DNA from: Candidula unifasciata
Lineage: Eukaryota > Mollusca > Gastropoda > Stylommatophora > Geomitridae
Assembly: GCA_905116865.2 (NCBI GenBank)
Contig: CAJHNH020000834.1
Span: forward strand, 139,001 to 203,000
DNA: 64,000 nucleotides
Direction of reading: 5' to 3'
The notes under the pieces were generated by a model. That model did no database searches. It was given only the letters and a program-made list of their open reading frames with translations, and was not told the origin of the DNA. A program made the translations under genes and the position numbers. Shown here piece after piece: positions 22,600-35,500 of the stretch; position 1 is the first letter of the stretch; each line of letters opens with the position of its first letter.

Positions 22600-23370
22600 G
22601 GATCTTCACAATGTGACTGCTCCATTAGAACAATGTCACAACTTCACAATGTGGCTGAAAGGAGTTTATCCTAGGTGGCTCAGTTTCTCTCTAGGCACAA
22701 CAGACAGCTGCACAAAGCATGAACTTCATAGCTCCAGCATCAAGCCTCAGGGATCTTCATCACAAAAGGCACTCAGAAATTATCGACACCAGCCATGACA
22801 CAAACCCATAATCTTCCGAGCAAGAATTAATTGTAGAAGATAAATTTGATGACTATGAAGCAAAGCACGAGTGAATTATATAGAATGATAATGACGGCCC
22901 TGCATTTTATTTAGTACAGATAAAATATGAAGCAGTTACGGTGCAGCATCAAAATGTTCCGAATGTGATTGTCTCATAACATCACAACATAGCATCAAGA
23001 TATTAAAAATATGATGTGTTATATAAAACAACAATAATTCATAATTATCTTCACCATGTGGCTGCTTCGTTATACACAACGTACTATATGTCATCAACAT
23101 CATCAGCATCTTTACAATTTAGCTGCTTCGTTATAACGAAGTCACAGCTTCATCATCATCTTCACAATTTGGCTGCTTCGTTAGAAAGAAATCACAGCTT
23201 CCTCAACTTCCATTTCAACGAAGTCACAGCTTCATTATCTTTACAAACTGGCTGCTTCCATTATAACAAAGTCACAGCTTTATCAACATCTTTACAATCT
23301 GGTTGCTTCCATCACAACGAAGACACAACTTCATTATCTTAACAAGGTGGCTGCTTCCAATATAAAATGA
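22600..23370 (-). repeat. Diverged hairpin-forming tandem repeat downstream of DXO
   Basis: Units of about 50 bp contain TTCACAATTTGGCTGCTTCG then TTATAACGAAGTCACAGCTT. CTTCGTTATAACGAAG (23126-23141) is a perfect 16-base palindrome, with AGCTG/CAGCT extending the stem. At least five clear units at 23040-23360 and weaker ones near 22600-22700. It starts about 20 bp beyond the DXO stop. Confidence 0.8.
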
Positions 23371-23387
23371 TATGGCAGGAGAGCATG

Positions 23388-23529
23388 TTACTGGTGATCC
23401 TGGGAAAGAGGGGTACCCCAGGCGTCCCACGAAGTAAACCAGTCTGGAAGAAAATAGAACTCTGGATCATCTCCTTGTCTCTGACAGATGACATCAGATC
23501 CTGGCTGCCACCGGAACAGGTACACACAC
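23388..23529 (-). CDS. DXO: DXO terminal exon with stop
   Basis: Acceptor ttgttgttgtag, then CVYLFRWQPGSDVICQRQGD and PEFYFLPDWFTSWDAWGTPL, with TAA at 23390-23388. It corresponds to the last beta strands of DXO (F.W.PG......F.P.W). It abuts a hairpin-rich tandem repeat that would be transcribed as 3' UTR. Confidence 0.88.
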
Positions 23530-26500
23530 CTACAACAACAACAAATAACCAGTAATCTTGGTTTGCTATGCTGACAACTTTCTTGATATTATATGTATAT
23601 ACACATACATATTTATGTTAACAGTCTATTTTTTTATCTAATGTAATAACTTTGTTAACATTATCATTTTGTTGTGTTAACTCAAGTATGGAGACAGAAG
23701 TAACTGTTTTACTCCCATGGTGAAGTGGTCAAGCCGTCTGCCTTATGCTCTGAAGGTCATGGGTTCATTTTAGTTTGTGGACACAGGAAACACAATTTTT
23801 ATGAGATCCCTGAGAATCATTGCCAGAACTTTGGAGTTTGTGCTTTGTGTGACACCCTCGGCAGCCAACTACCTTTTCTGTGGAGAGAAACTGACCTATG
23901 TGGGATAAAACCAGGTGCAATAAAATCGACGTCTCAACTTTTAACTGACTGCTTACTCTTCCTGCTATAATGATTCAAGTAGTAGACCAAATGTGCTAGA
24001 AAATCCACATCTCTGAGTTGAACAGTCGTGGGACTTACTGTAGTCTACTAAACAAGTACAGTATTACTGTCTACACTAGACAAATTAATGAAGTGGACAT
24101 ACAATTAATGAAGGCACTCTAAACCTTTGGTTATATACAACTTCTTGTTTGTTTAGTGCCCTCTCCACAATGTAGGTTGTCTGCAGTGTATCCACTGCTG
24201 TCTTTATGAATATTACATGGCAGTGTTCCAATCTCTGTCATGAGACACATAAGTCTGTCCAAAAGCCAGGAAAATGGTCTTGAAACAACTTAACTGAGAA
24301 CAAGAAAATATGAGGAGATATTAACTTCTAATTAAATACAATTATCCCGTGTGGAGGTTTCTGGACCCTCTTTGGAAAAAAAGGGGGTGGGGAAATAGAC
24401 CTACTTCCTTTATCCCCACACATCATGTTATTTGCATATCCATTATAGGATCTTGCAAAATTAACCACAGCATTGTTTGGGCTGTTGTGGTTTTTCTAGG
24501 CAAATTTTTACTTTTATCAGTTTGCCATTTTACTGAATGGTCAGCTCTCGGTATCACTGACAAAACCAATGCAAGACAAATGTCCACAGCTGGGATCAAA
24601 CTCTGCATTACTAAGCGCATTCGTACATCTAAGCCAAATATGCCAACTATGCCATAAAGAGCAACTAATTAAGGTGTTTCTTCTGAAGTGCATTTGCATG
24701 AAGGTGAGGACCAGCAATCTGCATACAAATAAGCCATATATGTAAAACAGATGTGCATGCAAAACTCAGTTTCTGGAAAATGGCAAGTTCAGAAGTGGAC
24801 AAACATCCAGACTTTCTTGTCTTCTCGGCATTCACTGGCTGTAAACCTGGGAATGCTAAGAAGAAGCAAAGAAATGTAACTACACAGAGAAAACAAACAT
24901 TAACTACCTCTCATCGTCGGTGGTGATGTTAGCTTTGACAAACTGCAAGAAGGCTTCTAGAAAATTAAAGCAGACAGAGGGCTTCCATGGCTGGCGAACA
25001 CACGCCTGAGGAAACAATGACGCTCTTCGAATACTCAACATGATCTTTAATGCATTATGACAATATTAACTTACAAATAATATACAATGATTGTACGGAA
25101 GCACTGATGTAACTAGATATGGATGTCTATTTTTAAACTTAAACATTCTCCAAATGAAGTTATTAAAGGATGTAACTTAAATATATTTTTTAACTGAAGA
25201 TAGTAAACTCTTCAACCTAATTTAATAAATTTCTCTGCTAAAATCTTTAATTTAAATTTTAAAATTATTTTCTCAACTTAATCCTGAAGCTAGTTAATTA
25301 TTCAAAATAATTTTGTAGTTGATTAATTATTCTAATAAATTCTTCAATTTAGCCAAACATTCCAGTGAATTCTGAAGTTAAGTTAGTTTTCCCAATGAAT
25401 TCTGAAGTTGCACAGTCACTTGAACTAGTCACTTCAAAAACTGTATTTTCTTCTTCGCGCTCACCGATTGTAAACTCTGGTGGAAAGTTTTCATTGTTCA
25501 TTCACTTGTGGACTTTTTCCTGTTCCAGAACTTGAGTTTCACATGCATACTAATTTTAAAAGTCTGGCTTATATGTACGCACAGTTCCTTCCCGCTCAGG
25601 AACTCCAACCTTGAAGGAGACAACCCTAATTTGTTGACTTTTTAAAAATTTTTAACATGCTTGTTAGGGCAGCAGTGGGGCTATTCTTTTCTCTCACCTC
25701 TCCCTCAAATGAGGCTCCAGAACCCACCCAGGAGAATTAATTCTTTGATCTGAATGTCGAATACATTAATGCAGCCACAAATGGGTGCAAAGGAAGAGAG
25801 GCAGGGTTTCTGATCAAATCTCAGATTAACCTATTCTCTGACTGTACGAGTAAATGACTCACAGCAATGCTGAGAAAGGTGGAGGCAGATATGCAGCACG
25901 CAGAGTGGCAAGCATTGCTTGAGAGGCCCCGGGCAGTTAGCTAGATGTAAAGGCCTGTTTAAGAGCAAGTTAACAGTTCAGAGGTGCAAACAGATCACCA
26001 CAGGCTCAGGAGAATGGTGCTGCAAGGAGTGACCATGGGGTCTGGCTGATGCACAAGACTCAAAAGAAAGGTGAGATCAATATACAATCAGACTTACTGC
26101 TATCATCAGAATCGGATTTCCACGCTTGCTGATAGGGATAGATAGGGACGGAGCAATTATGAGAATGTGTTCTGTGATCTCAATTCTTGATTCAACATTC
26201 ATGCAATCTGTGTGGGATCATGGCCTGGCTATATCCCATATGTGAAGTTCCTGTATCTGACATATACACTTGCAGGTTTCTAAGCTTGGAGAGAAGAGCA
26301 AGAGAGTCCCCATAAATACATTACACAACTAATGACATAACACCACACTGACTAACTACCTAGCTATCACAACACAGCCTTACACCTTCAGTTCCTCTTT
26401 GGTTAGAACACTTACTTTCACCATAGCTGGAATTTCATGAACTGGGTAATTCTGTAAAGTCTGGACTACTCCATTATCATCACGGAAGCCACACACAATC

Positions 26501-29500
26501 CGTGGGATACCAATCAGGAAGCTCTGAGCCCACCACTTTATGAGTTTGAACCTGTTGTTGAGATGAAGCGAACCAGAATGTTTAGGAAGTCAGTATTCTA
26601 CCGTCATCAAGTGCCATCTTATTAACCATTTTATCCAGAGAAACCGCAAATCCTGACACAACTGGTCTGGCCCCATTCCCCCTAAATGTCACTTTTATGA
26701 CCTATCTATACTGACCTATTTATGAGTTTCTCAGTTCAAGATATTGGCCGTTTCCGCGCCTGTGCAAACATTTAGGAGGTCATGATAAGACTGCATTTTC
26801 TCTGAGCGAAATAGCTATTTTAAAGCCAATTTGACATCAAATTTTTCACATGGCCTAAATGACAGAGGTCACTGGGTCATGGCATGTCAGCCGATACATG
26901 GGCGACTCATGGAAAAGTTCCACCCCAGTTGGGCTGCTAAAAATGTCTGCTGAATCATGTAATGGGGTCTGGCAGTTGCATATTCTCTTCGAAGATTTCA
27001 GCCTGTAGGAACATCTTAAGAATGAGAATAGAACAGGTACACATTCTGGAAACTCGTTCAACTGTATAAAACAGTTATTAAAAATCAAAATGAGAAACTA
27101 AATGCATGCTTTTACAGTGCTTTGTCTAGCAGAAACAACGCTTCAGCCATATATATCAGATTGTCTAACATCTAAGCAACAGCAGCAGATGTCAATGAAC
27201 TGCTATCCACAGTTGGTTTTGTTTTGTAGTTAGTTGTCAGGTGGGCTGCAAAATTTCCCCTGTTTTGATGGGCTGCGGGTGAAAAATGGTTTAGGAACAT
27301 TGTAGTGAGTCATTTTCTCCTCATTAATTTATGCCCGATAGATGACGTCAATAATAGATGTAAGACGAATGTTTTGACTGGCTGAGATAACACGAGATTT
27401 ATGTCTTGAGTTTCATAAGAGACATCTGAAAGTCAGGTTTTATGTGAAACATGATTGTTCACAGGATTTGTGTGAAATGTGAATTATCACGGGCCAGACA
27501 CGACTTTCAACAGTGGGAAATTCGTGAGAATGAATCCAGAATATTAAAAGAACAAGAATTGAATTTGGAACGTGAGAAGATAGCTGCGTCAATTCAGACT
27601 GAAAAAGAAAAGACAGAAGCACAAATCAGAACTAAAGAAATGGAAAATGACTCCAGAAGAGAAGCTGCTATCCAAAAAGAAAAATTAAAAGAAGAAGAAA
27701 ATAAATTCAAAAAGTATGCAGGTATAGTTAGAAATTTCTCGGAAAAGGATGACATTGGTAGTTATATATCTAGCTTTCTTTTGCAAATGCGCTTTCATGA
27801 TGTTCCAAAAGACCAGTGGGCCATTATTTTTCAAAAACATTTAGCATTTGAACCATTGAAGATCTTAGAAACAGTCCCTGAACATTTAAGATTAGACTTT
27901 GACTATATTAAAGATCGCATCATGCGACACTATGACCTACATGAAGCAGGGTATAGGAAAAAGTTTCTGGATTTAAAGCCAAAGTCTGATCAGACGTTCA
28001 CTGACTATTTTTCGGAAGTTCAGAATATTTTTGATAAATGGATTGATTCGGCCAATGTTAGAGATAATTATAAATTATTAGTAGATTTATTATTAAGGAA
28101 CAAAATGTTGGAATCTTTACCTAAACCTATGTCAACCTTTTTAAGAGAAAATAAACCAACCTCATTGAAGGAGTTAGAGAACTTAGATGAGAATTATTTT
28201 TCAGCCCATCGTGAAATCTTCATTTCCAACCCAGTACCAGACATTGAAACTGGAGCTAGTGCCAGTTATGACAAAGGCAGATACAACCAAGGGGCAAACC
28301 CACACAAAAACAAAACCACGTTCAACAAAAAGTGGCAAATGACGTACTGCAAATATTGTCAAAAATCTCATCCGAACGACAAAATGTGTGATAGAAATCC
28401 GTGTTATAAAGACTATGTAGACAAACTGTTTAATAGAAGAACACAGAGGTTGAGATTGTATAAAGATGCCATTAAATGTTACAATTGTGGTTGCTATAAT
28501 CATGTGAAAAAAGACTGTTTATTTAGAAGAAAATTTAAGGAAGCCAACATATCACAGGCAATGTCAGACTCAGATTCAGACACCGAACCATTTGAGACCA
28601 ATGCAGTAACTGTTGAAACTTGCCCTGTATGTCAACAGTTCCATGAGGAAGATAGCCTTCCATGTGGCCATAATATACCTGTACAAGAAGCCAACTCAGC
28701 CACAAATACACACGGAACCTTAAAATTATACAGAGGAATTGTAAATGGAAGAATAACCACCATTTTGAGAGACACGGGCGCCACAATTTCAGGTATCCAC
28801 AAAGATCTTATCAAACCTGAAGATATTACTAACAAACATGTAAATTGCAGAACATTTGGAGGCACAATTGAGAAATATAAACTTGCATTTGTTAATGTTA
28901 AAACACCTTTTTTTCAAGGCAGATTGAAAGTAGCCGTTCTATCAGCACCATGTACAGGTTTAATTTTGGGGAATGAAAAAGGTCTGAGAGAAATGTCTGA
29001 ACAGGAAATTTTTCAGTGGGAAAAAGAAAACATCAAGGAATTGAAAGAAAGAGAGAAACTGAATACCAGTGATCAAGATTTTTGCCATAGTGTGAATGCA
29101 GTAGTACAAATGAATGAAAGTGATTGCGTCCAAAACAGGGAACAGTTGATTGGTCATGAAAAATTTGAGAATATCGGTATGAAAGAAGTAAAGAATGCAA
29201 AAGATGAGAAAAAGTTATTAGGTGTTAGAGAGACACCAATCGTACTGAATGAAAGAGAAATGATGAATATTGAGAAAGTAAATAACCCATCAAACCTAAA
29301 AGTTTCATCCAGTGTTAAATTATGTGAAAATGATAATTTTCAATCATGTAAAACTGATTTGATACAATTGTCTGACCCAAGTGCTCCCCAACTAGCTGCT
29401 GCAGTAACCAGAAGCATGACTGATACCATACAACAAAAGTTAAGAGAAGAGAACTTAACTACAGAACTGGTACCCATTACAAAAGAAAATATTAACAGCC

Positions 29501-32500
29501 AAAGAGAATTTCAAGATGCCCAAGTATCTGATCCATCACTAAAGAAATGTTTTGATTTGGTTCATACAGACCCAGTAGTAAAGAAATTTGCAACATGGAA
29601 ATTTATTGTATCAAAGAATGTACTACTTAGAATATATCAGAAAGGTCCAAAAGTCTATAAACAGACGGTACTACCACAAAAATTCAGACCAAAAGCCCTA
29701 TCTTTAGCACATGATTCCATCTTCTCGGGGCACATGGGAATAACAAAAACAAAGAAGAGGATTCTATCTACATTTTATTGGCCTGGGTTTTCTAAAGATG
29801 TAAAAAATTATGTTCGATCTTGTGATACCTGTGCTAAAACCACACAAAAAAGGAGAGAACCCAAAGGCTCCAAAAAAAGGCTCCAGTGCAAATAGGTCTG
29901 ATAGCATCAAGACCATTTGAACAAGTTGCAATTGATATTGTTGGCCCATTACCAGTGACGTCAGCAAAGGGAAACAGGTTTATTTTAACTTTTATTGATG
30001 TTGCCACAAAATGGCCTGAGTGTGTACCTCTGAAATTTATAACATCAAATGATATTCAGGAGGCATTGCTAACAATTTTTTCAAGGGTGGGTTTTCCAGA
30101 AGTGATTGTTTCTGATAAAGGTACTCAGTTTACATCTTGGGCTACAAAAGCTTTTAATAACTGGTTAGGAATTAAACAAAATTTTACAACACCGTATCAC
30201 GCACAAGCGAATGGCTTGGTTGAAAATTTAAATAAATCCATAAAAACAATGCTTGCCAGAATATCATTTGAACATCCGCAGTCTTGGGATACTTTATTAC
30301 CTGCCATTATGTTTGCATATAGAGAAATTCCTCATAGCTCAACAGGTTTTTCGCCATTTGAACTTGTATATGGGGCAAATCCTAGAGGACCATTGCAGCT
30401 ATATAATAAGCTTATCACAGGAAAAACAGAAACGGATACAGAAAAATCAGCTTATGAATCAGTAACAGATCTGAGAAATAAAATAATGATTGCTTGTCAA
30501 CAAGCAAACGAAGCAATGAAAGAAGCCAGTCTAAAACAGCGACAATATGCGAATAGAATAGCAAGACTTGTGAAATATAACCCTGGTGATGAAGTGTTAT
30601 TACTGTTACCAAAGAAGTCAGACAAGTTATCTATAGAATGGTCAGGTCCTTTTGTTGTTACAAGAAAGATTTCTGATGTTGATTATGAAATCAAAATTAA
30701 TGAAAAGCTAAAAAATTTTTCATGTAAACATGCTTAAACCATATTTTAGAAGATCACTATTCATGTCAGATGATGATGTACTTGATGCAATTTTATGTAA
30801 TGTAATTAATGAAGAGTTACCTGATGTTATAGAAGAAGATATTCCAACACCATCAACAAAAAATGAAGTCTACTGGAAATCGATAAAGTTAAATGAAGAA
30901 CTATCAGAAAATGAAAAAGCAAAATTGTGGAGCATCATTTTTCATTACAAAGATATTTTCACGAATAAACCTGGGAAAACTAACATAATCAGTTACGATA
31001 TCCAGTTGAATTCATCAGTGCCAGTGAAATCAAAACCATATGTAATACCTATCCATTATATCGATAAGGTTATATCAGAATTGCAACAACTACAACAAGA
31101 AGGAATCATTGAAGATTCCACATCAAACTACAGTTCGCCTTTAGTGGTAGTAAAGAAAAAGGATGGTTCACTACGTTTGTGTGTTGATTATAGGAAACTA
31201 AACCAAATTACCTATTTAGAAACTGAGCCCATCCCTTCGTCAGATGAAATCATACAAGAATTATACAACTCAAAATTTTTTACAAAAATTGACCTTTCAA
31301 AAGGCTACTGGCAAATACCACTAACACCAGAAGCTGTAAAATATACTAGCTTTCAAACTTCAATTGGACTCAAACAATGGTTGCGTTTACCATTTGGATT
31401 AATAAACGCTCCGAAAATTTTCACAAAAATGGTTAGGAAACTGTTATATGCAATTCCTCACGTCACAGCATATATGGATGACATCTGTATACACACCAAA
31501 ACATTGCACGATCACTGCACTACCCTACAAAAAGTCCTATCAAGAATAAATGACGCGAAATTGACAGTAAATCCTTTAAAAACTGAAATTGCATACACCA
31601 AAATTGATTACTTAGGGCATGTTATATGCGAAGGTTTAGTCCAGACAGATGAAAATATTGTTTCAAAAATTTTGAAGATCCAAAAACCTAAAACTAAAAA
31701 GCAGCTACAATCTCTACTAGGGTTAATAAACTATTACGGTAAATTCATCCCAAATTTAGCAACACTAACATCACCACTATCAGAGTTATTAAAGAATCAA
31801 CAATTGAAAAAATCAGATTGGAATGAGACACATGAGGAAATTCTAGTTAAAATAAAAAACTGTTTTTCAAAATATCCTATTTTGAGACAACCTGACCCTT
31901 CCAAAAGATTTTTTCTACAATCAGATGCCAGCGGTCACACAATAGCTAGCATGCTTGCGCAGAAACATTCACAAACATTACTCCCAGTGATGTATATGTC
32001 ACAGAAACTTAACCAAACTCAACAAAAATACAATACATTTGAACAAGAAGCGTTGGCACTAGTTATTAGTCTAAAAAAGTTTCAGAAGTTTCTTTTGGGA
32101 AAAGAATTCACTATTTTAACAGATAACTTGGGGTTGACAAAATTATTAACAATTGATGCCAATAGCAATCCAAGGGTATATAGATGGGCATTGTTGATAT
32201 CACAATTCAAATTTAACATTGAACACATCAAAGGAACAGACAATCATTTACCAGATATCATGTCACGTTTGTAGAACATGTTACAACTGCTATTACAACT
32301 TGTATTAACTGAAATCATTTTATGCAAGGGTATGCATTGTATTATTGTATGAATGTATTATATGAATTTACAACTTGGAAAATGTATGTTTTGATTTGAA
32401 CGGGTATAATATAGTAAACAATTAAAGGGAGACAACATTCAGGATTAAAATACACCTCACCAGAAAATGTTACATTTACTAGTATACTAAATTGAATTGG

Positions 32501-35500
32501 TGTAGCATTTAATTTGAATATGTGTGTTAATGAGACATGTTGTGGTTTCTGAAGACAAGGTAATTAACTACATCTTGTACCTTACATAGTTGGGAACAAA
32601 ACCATACATTGCTGATTTAGCCATTGTTGACGACTTTCATGAATGGGAATAGCGAGGGTGGGACTTCATGGGGTCACACTTCGGTTTTAGAGCCAAGATT
32701 TTGGACTTCCGCACCGATCGGGGGGTGCCAGGAGAGGGGTTCGGTTGTATACCGACTTTAGAACTGGGTGGGGATACCTATGGAGCCAGATTATTGGTCT
32801 TCCGCACTAAAAGGGGAGTGCCTGGGGTGAGGATCCCATTAAGGTATTCACAGTCGTGCAAAGACCCAACAGATGGCATTTTAGAGTGTTTGAATTGTTA
32901 ACCTAATGAGGTAAAGGGAACTTGGTTGGAAATGAACTTGTCGAAAATGATTCACTACAAAGGTCTAGAATAACAATGTTCAGTGAAATGTTCACACCTG
33001 ATTAATTGAAAATGTAAAACATTTTTTTGGGGTGGGGGAGAATGTAGTGAGTCATTTTCTCCTCATTAATTTATGCCCGATAGATGACGTCAGTAATAGA
33101 TGTAAGACGAATGTTTTGACTGGCTGAGATAACACGAGATTTATGTCTTGAGTTTCATGAGACATCTGAAAGTCAGGTTTTATGTGAAACATGATTGTTC
33201 ACAGGATTTGTGTGAAATGTGAATTATCACGGGCCAGACACGACTTTCAACAGTGGGAAATTCGTGAGAATGAATCCAGAATATTCGAGAACAGGATAGA
33301 TCAGAGGGCTATATAATAGCGAAGAAAAGGTTTGTGAGCAGTCTCGTTTTGGACCTAGGAACAGTGTGCATGGACAGCGGTGGATGATGTGTGGATTCAG
33401 CAGATGTTTTTGTGAGTGAATTTGTTCCGGTCCAACTTGGCGAAAAAAGCTGGCCAGTAATATGTCTGCGGGTCGTCGGAGTTTGTCTGTCAGGACAGCT
33501 GCTGTGTTTCGTTCAAGATGTTAGTGTGATTGTGATTTCTGCTTGAAGGTAATAGTTGACACTTGCATTATAATGTGTGCCTGGACAGTTGTCTAGTTCA
33601 TGTGCCGGCAGTGTAAGCCGCGAGTGGAAGATTAAAGTACTGGAACAGTATCGTGTTGTTTTCCAGTCGTCCATTTTTTCTGCTCGTTGAGTGATGTCGG
33701 TTTGTGAGATGGCAGCGAGCGTGCGATGAGGCGAGCCAGTAGAAGATAAAAGAGAATCATCGCAAACATCAGCATGCACTGCAGACCTCTTTCAGTCCAT
33801 CCCTTGATGTCTACTCACAAGTACTGCTGCCTTCCACTCTTATATGTTCTCACTTCACTCTTTCCTCCAGCAAATGCTTTTAACAAGGAGCAGCGGCTGA
33901 AGTACGGGGGAAGTCAATAAGTAAGCCATAAATGATTGTTTAAACAAAACTAAACATGATAACAACTTGAAAACCGTTTATTTTTATACATAAACTGTTT
34001 CTATATTTTTCAACATTATTTCCACCAACATTAATACACTTGTCTCAATGTTTTATCAGTCCTTAAAACCTGCTGCACAGAACTGAGTGCTCTGTTTTCT
34101 AAATCACATTTTCACTTCAATCAAATTCAACTTCTATGTCATTCACGAAATGTCTCACGCCATGGAAGGTTTTCAGTGGACCAAAAAGATGAAAATCGCT
34201 AGGGGCTAAGTCGGGGTTGTAAAGTGAATATTCCAGAAGTTCCCACCCTAGAGGATTAATTTTCTACTGAGTTCACTGAGCCCTATGTGGTCTGGCACTG
34301 TCATGAAGGGGCAGTGCTCCTCTAGTCAGCAGGCCTGGACTTTTTCTTCAAAGTGCATCATAAGGCATCGATATAACTTAACAGTATGAATCAGCATTCA
34401 CACTGTCACATTTTATTTTAACTGGTTAAAAGCACTCCTTGACAATCCCAAAACACTCAACATAACCTTGCCTGCTGATAGTGTAACCTTGAATTTTTTA
34501 ACACAAGGCAAAGAAGGATGTTTCCATTGCACTGAAGCATGCTTGATTCAGGCTGATAATAATGCAACCATTAGTTCCCAGTAATGATCCTGTTCGGCAT
34601 GTCTTCTCTTCATCTGCATATCAACAGAGATGATGCAAGGACAGGCCTAAACGGTTCATTTTGTGTTCATCCATTAACTGTCTGGGTACCCACCTTGAGC
34701 AAACTTTCTTAAATTTAAATCGTTCATGCATTACGGTGTATGATGAACTATGTGAGCACCCTATTGCAGCTGCTACAGAGTCAACTGTTACTCGCCTGTT
34801 ACTTCTAATCATCTCCACTGCACAGTTGAGTCTGTTGCAATCTCACTAGGATGCCTAGATTGGACTTCGTCAATAATTTCGAGCGCCCTTGAGAATATTT
34901 TTTTTGTTTAAACCCAGTTATGCACTGCTATACGCTATAAAAAAAAATTCAGCATAAACAGGAAACATTTCCTTATGAATGTCTTTTGCTGGCTGCCTTT
35001 TTGCCCAAATAAACAAAGACGCACAACAGCATTTTGTTTCTATGTTGAGAATGTCCATGCAACATCTAGCGCCACCTAACTAATGGAGACATAAAGTTTG
35101 ATGTTGCTGTCACCTAATGACAACTTTAGAAACTATCAAAAACATATTTTTTGTCATCCCATAACCATTTGTGACTTACTTATTGACTCACCCTCGTATA
35201 AATAGTGTAACAGTTTGGGTACCAAGGTTACATCACATACAGTCCGGAACATTGAGCCACAACTAGTGGCACATAAAACCAGACCACAGTTATAACCAAA
35301 GCTGTTTTTAGTAGGGTTGAACATGGCTGACCACCCCCCCCCCCCTTAAATAATGAACGGTACCAAGGAATCAATCATGGTCTTATTTATATCTAATTTA
35401 ACTGTCTTCTAACACTAAAAGAGTCAAAAGAATAAAGATTGTGATACAGACACAGAACAACATACTTGCAGAAGTTCTCATATTGTCTTTGTGATTCAAT

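Larger units (their letters stand above)
27301..33764 (+). mobile_element. Ty3/gypsy LTR retrotransposon, Gmr1-like order (gag-PR-INT-RT-RH), recent insertion
   Basis: The element is flanked by a perfect 5-bp duplication AACAT (27296-27300 and 33765-33769) and starts TG and ends CA. The 3' LTR is 33043-33764 (722 bp). The 5' LTR keeps only its first 245 bp, which differ from the 3' copy by one substitution and one 2-base indel, so insertion was recent. A polypurine tract precedes the 3' LTR. The coding order is gag, protease, integrase, reverse transcriptase, RNase H, whereas most Ty3/gypsy elements place integrase last; the exception is the Gmr1 group. No chromodomain is visible, but the integrase C-terminus has a GPF motif. 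It sits antisense in DXO intron 4. Lack of the 5' LTR promoter, primer-binding site and gag start makes this copy non-autonomous. Confidence 0.93.

Noticed and set aside
27451..27545. Native gag start codon at the ORF beginning
   Set aside because: This part is LTR sequence, duplicated at 33193-33285 outside any gag.
29866..29900. Programmed -1 frameshift site at the A7 run
   Set aside because: Zero-frame codons AAA AAA AGG do not match a standard X XXY YYZ slippery heptamer, and a second offset downstream cancels it.
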